Shown here piece after piece: positions 1 to 4,286 of a DNA stretch of 5,364 nt (positions within the stretch are counted from its first letter, which is position 1; each line of letters begins with the position of its first letter). This DNA comes from Euryarchaeota archaeon UBA33. GTDB taxonomy: Archaea; Thermoplasmatota; E2; DHVEG-1. The notes below the pieces were generated by a model. That model saw nothing but the letters and a program-made list of their open reading frames with translations. It was not told where the DNA came from and ran no database searches. The stretch covers positions 1 to 5,364 of the forward strand of contig DAYE01000054.1 in NCBI GenBank assembly GCA_002506745.1, given 5' to 3'. The position numbers were made by a program, and so were the translations under genes.

Positions 1-105
1 AAATTATAGATTTATAGTAGGGAGTTTCTTCTTAAGTATAGTAACACAAAAAACATTCGTTAAAGCCGTGTTAATGCTTGCCCGAAAAATGAGTTTTAGG
101 GCGTG

Positions 106-114
106 TTTATAAAA
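106..114 (+). promoter_or_regulatory. TATA-like box of the 154-252 small gene
   Basis: TTTATAAAA lies about 44 bases before the ATG at 154. Archaeal transcription usually starts about 25 bases downstream of the TATA centre, which predicts a start near 135 and a leader of roughly 18 bases carrying the GGTGA ribosome binding site. An inverted repeat, AAACG (112-116) and CGTTT (122-126), overlaps the downstream edge of the box. The remaining bases from 1 to 100 are AT-rich and I see no gene there. Assigned by motif and spacing only. Confidence 0.55.
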
Positions 115-153
115 CGATTAACGTTTATAGAATTGTTAGTGAGGGGTGAAGGA

Positions 154-252
154 ATGTCAACTTTTAGTCAACGTGTCAAAAAAGCGTGGAAAAATATCAA
201 TGAGATAAAACCGAAAAACAATGATACTAATCAGAAAAAAGATAAAAAATGA
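154..252 (+). CDS. Small lysine-rich protein of unknown function (32 aa)
   Basis: I do not recognise this protein. The 32-residue product starts MSTFSQRVKKAWKN and ends in a polar K/N/D tail. Eleven of its 32 residues are lysine and there is one Trp (residue 12). Residues 4-18 could form a short basic amphipathic helix; residues 19-32 look disordered. No signal peptide or membrane segment is visible. Support for a real gene comes from the surroundings: a TATA-like box at 106-114, a strong ribosome binding site GGTGA at 145-149 (followed by AGGA) four bases before the ATG, and a hairpin with T-run 18 bases after the TGA stop. It is therefore likely a single-gene transcript. The basic charge would suit nucleic-acid or ribosome binding, but that is only inference. 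It could also be a non-coding small RNA with a chance reading frame. Confidence 0.55.
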   Translation: MSTFSQRVKKAWKNINEIKPKNNDTNQKKDKK

Positions 253-269
253 TTTTAGATTAAAAAATG

Positions 270-313
270 GGGAGAGAAGCATTTGCTTCTCCCAATAGTT
301 ATGTTTGTTTTTT
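270..313 (+). terminator. Hairpin plus T-run terminator after the small gene
   Basis: GGGA (270-273), a two-base GA bulge, and GAAGC (276-280) pair with GCTTCTCCC (285-293) around an ATTT loop, giving nine base pairs. A T-rich stretch with T6 follows at 304-313, about ten bases past the stem. Archaeal termination depends mainly on the T-run, so the hairpin may instead stabilise the 3' end of the transcript. Confidence 0.6.
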
Positions 314-502
314 CCTATACAAAAAGGCGACATTTTGAGGACAGATTTATATGTTTTGTACGATTGTTATAGTAATACTCCTATTGAGGAAGAAACGAAG
401 TATGTAGTTTGTTAGACCATCGGAGAACTTATAACCCCTAGTGCATATCTTATAATTGTGGCATGGTAAATTAGTTATTTTCCCCCACAGGACTTAACCA
501 AA

Positions 503-511
503 TATTTTTAT
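503..511 (+). promoter_or_regulatory. Weak TATA-like box of the UPF0147 gene
   Basis: TATTTTTAT centred at 507 would place the transcription start near 532 and give a leader of about 20 bases, the same arrangement as at the genes starting at 154 and 2419. The match to the archaeal TATA consensus is modest, and other A/T-rich words upstream compete with it. Confidence 0.35.
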
Positions 512-529
512 CATACCTTGTGATTACCG

Positions 530-551
530 TGAAGCTTAGGGGTGACCTTCA
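530..551 (+). promoter_or_regulatory. Ribosome binding site in a small hairpin loop
   Basis: GGTGA at 541-545 is a standard archaeal Shine-Dalgarno core six bases before the ATG at 552, and it fixes that start. It sits in the 12-base loop (535-546) of a possible five-pair stem between TGAAG (530-534) and CTTCA (547-551), which ends directly at the start codon. The stem is short; the ribosome binding site itself is secure. Confidence 0.6.
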
Positions 552-809
552 ATGCCCGATGATGGTAAAAAAATTGATCAGATTTGTGATGGTTTAAATA
601 TGATTAGTGAGGATAATTCTATTCCAAGAAATATACGACGAGGAGCAGAAGAAATCAAACAAATCTTGTTAAAACCAGACGACCCAATCGACCTGCGGGT
701 CGCATCAGCAACCTCTAAACTTGATGAGCTTGCAAACGATCCAAATATTCCACTGCATGGACGAACCCTTATCTGGAATATCATGAGTCGTTTGGAGGAA
801 CTCGCATAA
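552..809 (+). CDS. UPF0147 family protein
   Basis: This 85-residue, probably cytoplasmic, all-helical protein matches what I know of the archaeal UPF0147 family, which is about this size and has no established function. Conserved-looking stretches are the D-x-SIPRNIRR segment (residues 21-30) and the second half, with RVASATSKLDEL (49-60) followed by DPNIPLHGRTLIWNI (63-77). The two halves align to each other with a 42-residue offset: L15/L57, D21/D63, IP at 24-25/66-67, R29/R71, I35/I77 and L39/L81. This suggests a tandem pair of helical hairpins. There is no signal peptide or membrane segment. The start is set by GGTGA six bases upstream. A T9 run right after the stop suggests that it is transcribed alone, so its neighbours say little about its job. 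Confidence 0.85.
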   Translation: MPDDGKKIDQICDGLNMISEDNSIPRNIRRGAEEIKQILLKPDDPIDLRVASATSKLDELANDPNIPLHGRTLIWNIMSRLEELA

Positions 810-810
810 C

Positions 811-820
811 ATTTTTTTTT
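811..820 (+). terminator. T9 terminator after the UPF0147 gene
   Basis: Nine consecutive T residues (812-820) begin two bases after the TAA stop. This is the T-run type of archaeal terminator and has no obvious hairpin. The same stretch continues into ATGAG and, being about 50 bases before the ATG at 871, could also serve as the TATA region of the next operon. Confidence 0.5.
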
Positions 821-870
821 ATGAGTCAGAACAACCTTTCGTCCATTAAACAAAATAAGGAGGAAGAGAA

Positions 871-1749
871 ATGATACGAATCGGGCAAGCCGGCATCCCA
901 TTATCTTGTAAAGGGCGAACGAACAAAGATGGGATAGTTTATACCCATAAAAGTCTTGATTTAAACGCCATTGAGATCCAGTTCGTTCGTGGATTATATG
1001 TATTATCCGATGAAGAGGCGCTGTTTATAAAAGATTACGCTTCGACAAACGATATCGAAATCCATGTACATGCTCCTTATTATCTCAACTTAGCTGGTGA
1101 TCGAGAAGAAATCACCATGAGTTATGAAAAAATCATGAAATCAGCTCTGATGGCAAACAACATCGGATCAAAAACACTGATCATTCATCCGGGGTATTAC
1201 GGGGAGTATAACCCTAAAAAAACCGCAAAGCTGATTACAAAAAATGCAAAAAAAATCATCAGTATGTTTAAAAAAGATAAACTAAAGGTCCGACTTGCGA
1301 TGGAGACAATGGGGAAACAAAAAGTTTTTGGAAGTCTTGATGAAATCATTGATGTCTGCACGCATGTCAAAGAAGTCATCCCTGTCCTTGACCTAGGTCA
1401 TATTCATGCACGAGGGAATGGATCGATCCAGGAACGAGAAGATTTTGAAGCAATCTTTGACAAACTTAAACCATTACGATTACGACATTTCCTTATCCAT
1501 ATCACTGGTGTTCTGTACGAAAATGGTAACGAGCTGTATCACGTCCCTATTAAAAAAGGAGACATGCCTATTGCTCCGCTTATCGATGTGATTCTTGACC
1601 GAAATCTCAATGTCACCCTTATCTCGGAATCCCCCTTGCTTGAACATGATGCGGTGTACATCCGTCTTCAGGTTGAAAAGGCAATCATGAAGCGAACCGG
1701 GAAAGAAACGGCATACTATAAGGACCTCTCCGAGGTCATAAAAAAATGA
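871..1749 (+). CDS. Endonuclease IV-like xylose isomerase-type TIM-barrel protein
   Basis: The 292-residue product has the metal-binding layout of endonuclease IV, which cuts DNA at abasic sites with three zinc ions. Visible counterparts are H67 in HAPYYLNL (67-74), H106 in IIHPGYYG, E145 in METMG, D174 and H177 in LDLGH, a His in HFLIH (206 or 210), H224 in ELYHVP, and E253 in SESP. The Asp of the E. coli D-x-H pair has no direct equivalent: the position is L222, with E221 and D231 nearby. The length is close to the family norm of about 280. GGAGG at 859-863, seven bases before the ATG, sets the start. The last four bases overlap the start of the hexuloisomerase gene, so the two are probably translationally coupled. 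The fold is shared with sugar isomerases and epimerases, so a role in sugar metabolism is a real alternative to DNA repair. The fold is quite certain, the exact activity is not. Confidence 0.8.
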   Translation: MIRIGQAGIPLSCKGRTNKDGIVYTHKSLDLNAIEIQFVRGLYVLSDEEALFIKDYASTNDIEIHVHAPYYLNLAGDREEITMSYEKIMKSALMANNIGSKTLIIHPGYYGEYNPKKTAKLITKNAKKIISMFKKDKLKVRLAMETMGKQKVFGSLDEIIDVCTHVKEVIPVLDLGHIHARGNGSIQEREDFEAIFDKLKPLRLRHFLIHITGVLYENGNELYHVPIKKGDMPIAPLIDVILDRNLNVTLISESPLLEHDAVYIRLQVEKAIMKRTGKETAYYKDLSEVIKK

Positions 1750-2312
1750 AAAAATCAGATATCTTTCATGAATCTCTTCAGTACATTCATAGAAAGACAA
1801 GAGACATTCTTGAATTGGTTACCAAAGAAGATATTGAAAAAATCATCCAATCCTTTTTCAAAGCAAACCGTATCTTTGTGTATGGAGCCGGACGGTCAGG
1901 CCTGGTTGCCAAAGCCTTCGCGATCAGACTTGTTCACCTTGGATTTCAGACGTTTGTCATCGGAGAAACCATCGGCGCACCAGTCAAAAAAGGGGATCTT
2001 GTGTGCATCGTGTCTGGCTCTGGAGAAACTATCCCTGCGGTCATGACTGCGGAGATCGCGAAGAATCTTGGCGCGACACTCATGGTTGTCACTGGGGTAA
2101 AAAACTCACGAATCACGAAATTTGCTGATATCGCAATAATTCTTTCAGCAGATTGTACAGAAAAAGAACGAAAAAAATTTGCTCCGCTTGGGACCTTATT
2201 TGAGGCTAGCTCATGGATTCTTCTTGATGGGATCATCGCAGAACTGATGAAAAACAAAAAAGAGACAGAAGAATCGATGCGTTCCCGCCACGCGACACTT
2301 GAATTACCATAA
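1746..2312 (+). CDS. hxlB: 6-phospho-3-hexuloisomerase (SIS domain)
   Basis: The 188-residue product is a single SIS (sugar isomerase) domain, the usual size for 6-phospho-3-hexuloisomerase, which interconverts 3-hexulose 6-phosphate and fructose 6-phosphate in the cytoplasm. Sugar-phosphate binding motifs are GAGRSG (47-52) and SGSGET (90-95). The family-typical PLGTLFE (147-153) and the C-terminal SRHATLE (180-186) separate it from other SIS proteins. In many archaea without an oxidative pentose phosphate pathway, this enzyme works with 3-hexulose-6-phosphate synthase to make ribulose 5-phosphate, releasing formaldehyde. No synthase gene or fusion is present here. The ATG overlaps the stop of the preceding TIM-barrel gene in ATGA with no strong separate ribosome binding site, so it is probably translated by coupling. 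Another SIS isomerase is possible but less likely. Confidence 0.85.
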   Translation: MKKSDIFHESLQYIHRKTRDILELVTKEDIEKIIQSFFKANRIFVYGAGRSGLVAKAFAIRLVHLGFQTFVIGETIGAPVKKGDLVCIVSGSGETIPAVMTAEIAKNLGATLMVVTGVKNSRITKFADIAIILSADCTEKERKKFAPLGTLFEASSWILLDGIIAELMKNKKETEESMRSRHATLELP

Positions 2313-2322
2313 AAACCTGTTG

Positions 2323-2359
2323 TTTTTCTCAGTGACACATGTTGGTTCTTTTTCTCTTC
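2323..2359 (+). terminator. T-rich terminator region after the hexuloisomerase gene
   Basis: A T5 run (2323-2327) starts 11 bases after the TAA stop, and a pyrimidine-only stretch with a second T5 run follows at 2346-2359. Successive T-runs of this kind terminate archaeal transcripts. No strong hairpin is seen. Confidence 0.5.
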
Positions 2360-2369
2360 AACCCATATG

Positions 2370-2378
2370 TTTTTAAAG
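2370..2378 (+). promoter_or_regulatory. TATA-like box of the aIF5B gene
   Basis: TTTTTAAAG lies about 45 bases before the ATG at 2419, predicting a start near 2399 and a leader of about 20 bases. Together with the T-runs just upstream, it suggests aIF5B is transcribed apart from the isomerase operon. Confidence 0.5.
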
Positions 2379-2406
2379 CAGGTTTTCCCTACGGCTCTCC
2401 AAACCC

Positions 2407-2413
2407 AGGTGAT
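2407..2413 (+). promoter_or_regulatory. Strong ribosome binding site of aIF5B
   Basis: AGGTGAT is a seven-base match to the anti-Shine-Dalgarno end of 16S rRNA, with five bases before the ATG at 2419. It decides the start and is the longest such match in the window, which fits a well-expressed translation factor. Confidence 0.75.
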
Positions 2414-2418
2414 TTTAG

Positions 2419-4182
2419 ATGACTCATTCCAAGAAACACGTCCGTCAGCCAATCGTCAGTGTTCTTGGTCATGTAGACCATGGAAAAACATCGCTGTTAG
2501 ATTACATCAGAGGATCCACTGTTGCTGCCAGAGAAGCAGGAATGATTACTCAACACATTGGTGCGACAGAGGTCCCTATTGAAGCGATTTATGCGATGTG
2601 CGGCCCTCTTCTTGGAGGAAAAAAATTCTCTGTGCCTGGTCTGTTGTTTATTGATACCCCGGGTCATCATGCGTTCACCACCTTACGAACTCGTGGCGGT
2701 TCTCTTGCGGATCTTGCGATCCTCGTTGTGGATATAAATGAAGGATTCAGACCGCAGACTCATGAATCGATCACTATTCTACGTCAATACAAAACACCTT
2801 TTATCGTCGCTGCAAATAAAATCGATGCGATAAACGGTTGGCAACGGAACGATGATGTGGCGAAGAATCGACTTGATAGTCAGCGTCCCATTATAAAAAC
2901 CCTTTTCGAAACAAAATTATATGATTTGATCGGCATACTCTACGATAAAGGATTCGAATCAGATTTATATTTCAATATTAAAGATTTCCGTAAAAGTATC
3001 CCTATTATTCCAATATCCGCAAAGACCGGTGAGGGTATCCCAGAGTTACTCATGGTCCTTGTTGGTTTAGCACAACGGTTCCTCGAGGATCAGATCACTA
3101 GTGAAAGCGGTGCTGGGAAAGGAACGGTTCTTGAAGTAAAAGAGGATATTGGATTAGGAACAACGGTCGATGCTATCATTTACAGTGGAATCCTCAAAAA
3201 AGAAGATACGATCATTTTCGGCACTCGCGACGAGCCATTGGTCACAAAAATAAAAGCGTTGCTCAAACCGAAACCAATGGATGAAATCCGTGATCCTCGG
3301 GAGCGATTTGATAGCGTCAAAGAAGTCCATGCTGCCTGTGGGATTAAAATTTCTGCGCCAAACCTGGACCTTGTCGTCCCAGGGGCACCGTTGCGGGTCG
3401 TCCATGGGGATGAAGCAGAATTAATCGAGGAGATCAAAAGTCAATCACAGGTGAATATCGAGCTTGATAAGGATGGGTTATTTATCAAGGCTGATACCAT
3501 TGGGTCCCTTGAAGCATTGGTTAAGGAATCACGAGAGAAAGGTATGAGCATCAGGAAAGTGGAGATTGGCAATGTCTCCAAACGAGATATCATCGAGACC
3601 GTTTCGTTAAATAATCCATTGGAACGTGTCATTTTTGCGTTTAATGTAAAAATACTACCGGAAGCAAAAGAAGAATTAGTGAAATCCGAAGTGACGGTCT
3701 TTAACGAAGATGTTATCTATACTATTATCGAGAACTATGATCTTTGGGTGGCGAAAAAGAAAGAGGAGCTTGAAAAGAAACGTCGGGAAGACTATATCCA
3801 TCCGGGGATGATCAAATTCCTTCCCGAGTATGTGTTCCGGATAAGTCATCCTGCGGTTTTTGGGGTTCGCATTCTTGGTGGACGTATCAAAGTCGATATG
3901 CGGCTGATCGATTTAGAGGGAAAGAGCATCGGACATATCAAGGGGATGCAGCTTGATAATAAACCTATCACGGAGGCGATCCAGGGTGCGGAGGTTGCTA
4001 TCTCTGTTGAAGGTGTCACCATCGGCAGACAAATCAATGGAGGGGATATCTTTTTTACGGATATCCCGGAGAGCGATGCGAGAAAACTGCAACTGATGAA
4101 CGTTCTTAACGATGATGAGAAAGATGTGTTAAATAAAATCATTGATATTAAACGGAAGACAAATAAATTCTGGGGGATGTAG
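2419..4182 (+). CDS. infB: Translation initiation factor aIF5B
   Basis: This 587-residue GTPase joins the ribosomal subunits and helps place initiator Met-tRNA, and is the archaeal relative of eIF5B and bacterial IF2. All G motifs are present: G1 GHVDHGKT (17-24), the switch I region TQHIGAT (44-50), G3 DTPGH (79-83), G4 NKID (133-136) and G5 SAKTGEG (200-206). The catalytic-type His is H83. Domain II follows at about 233-335, domain III at about 350-430, then a charged connecting helix (about 438-457), and domain IV at about 460-587, which binds aIF1A and Met-tRNA in the family. The C-terminus FWGM resembles the ends of other aIF5B proteins, and the length (about 590-600 is usual without an intein) shows the gene is complete. 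No intein is inserted, unlike some Pyrococcus and methanogen copies. It has its own promoter-like box and T-run. Confidence 0.97.
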   Translation: MTHSKKHVRQPIVSVLGHVDHGKTSLLDYIRGSTVAAREAGMITQHIGATEVPIEAIYAMCGPLLGGKKFSVPGLLFIDTPGHHAFTTLRTRGGSLADLAILVVDINEGFRPQTHESITILRQYKTPFIVAANKIDAINGWQRNDDVAKNRLDSQRPIIKTLFETKLYDLIGILYDKGFESDLYFNIKDFRKSIPIIPISAKTGEGIPELLMVLVGLAQRFLEDQITSESGAGKGTVLEVKEDIGLGTTVDAIIYSGILKKEDTIIFGTRDEPLVTKIKALLKPKPMDEIRDPRERFDSVKEVHAACGIKISAPNLDLVVPGAPLRVVHGDEAELIEEIKSQSQVNIELDKDGLFIKADTIGSLEALVKESREKGMSIRKVEIGNVSKRDIIETVSLNNPLERVIFAFNVKILPEAKEELVKSEVTVFNEDVIYTIIENYDLWVAKKKEELEKKRREDYIHPGMIKFLPEYVFRISHPAVFGVRILGGRIKVDMRLIDLEGKSIGHIKGMQLDNKPITEAIQGAEVAISVEGVTIGRQINGGDIFFTDIPESDARKLQLMNVLNDDEKDVLNKIIDIKRKTNKFWGM

Positions 4183-4207
4183 AACCTTCTCTGTTGTCCG
4201 TCTGAAG

Positions 4208-4212
4208 TTTTT
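4208..4212 (+). terminator. Possible T-run terminator after aIF5B
   Basis: A T5 run lies 25 bases after the TAG stop. Just before it, CTTC (4186-4189) can pair with GAAG (4204-4207), a weak stem with a 14-base loop. The signal is short, so read-through into the pyrophosphatase gene is possible. Confidence 0.35.
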
Positions 4213-4225
4213 GCAGAAACGACAT

Positions 4226-4234
4226 CTTAAAATA
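4226..4234 (+). promoter_or_regulatory. TATA-like box of the pyrophosphatase gene
   Basis: CTTAAAATA, preceded by purine-rich GAAACGACA, predicts transcription starting near 4256 and a leader of about 30 bases, longer than the roughly 20 bases expected for the other genes here. Assigned by motif and spacing only. Confidence 0.45.
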
Positions 4235-4268
4235 GAAAATACCGGTTTCGGGTTACTACATTTAGAAT

Positions 4269-4273
4269 GGAGG
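4269..4273 (+). promoter_or_regulatory. Distant ribosome binding site of the pyrophosphatase gene
   Basis: GGAGG lies 13 bases before the ATG at 4287, well beyond the 4-7 bases at the other genes of the window. The only closer in-frame start codon, GTG at 4275, begins one base after GGAGG and is too close to use. The ATG at 4287 is therefore kept as the start, with somewhat lower certainty. Confidence 0.5.
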
Positions 4274-4286
4274 AGTGTGTTTATCT

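Larger units (their letters stand above)
314..551 (+). other. Intergenic region without a supported gene
   Basis: About 240 AT-rich bases separate the small-gene terminator from the UPF0147 gene. All frames are broken by frequent stops. The only short frame of note is an 18-codon hydrophobic one at 351-407 without a convincing ribosome binding site. I see no tRNA, no clear C/D box guide RNA and no repeat array. ACCCCTA at 434-440 is the exact complement of TAGGGGT at 537-543, which contains part of the next gene's ribosome binding site. This would matter only for a transcript that starts upstream of 434. Several TATA-like words occur (for example near 428 and 450), so the true start of the downstream transcript is uncertain. 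Confidence 0.5.

Noticed and set aside
4..372. Repeated TTATAG words (4-9, 12-17, 125-130, 367-372)
   Set aside because: Six-base AT-rich words recur easily in this DNA, the spacing is irregular, and most look like TATA-like noise.
351..407. 18-codon hydrophobic frame in the intergenic region, ending in a basic RKKRSM tail
   Set aside because: It looks like a mini membrane peptide but has only a partial GAGG far upstream, no clear promoter, and a length expected by chance.
314..551. Candidate riboswitch or guide RNA in the intergenic gap
   Set aside because: I found no conserved riboswitch core, no C/D box pair and no long stem; only a weak SD-complementary word, kept as a low-interest finding.
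578..901. 107-codon minus-strand frame across the UPF0147 gene
   Set aside because: It is antisense to a recognisable protein, and its hydrophobic and Ser-rich translation is typical of a shadow frame.
1946..2452. 168-codon open frame on the minus strand opposite the hexuloisomerase
   Set aside because: It is a shadow of a well-conserved gene, crosses that gene's terminator, and its translation shows no family resemblance.
2367..2582. 71-codon frame overlapping the aIF5B start
   Set aside because: It is out of frame with aIF5B, starts inside the aIF5B promoter without a ribosome binding site, and reads as a shadow of the GTPase domain.
2419..4182. Possible intein in aIF5B, as in some Pyrococcus and methanogen copies
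   Set aside because: The G motifs follow one another at normal spacing and the total length is normal.
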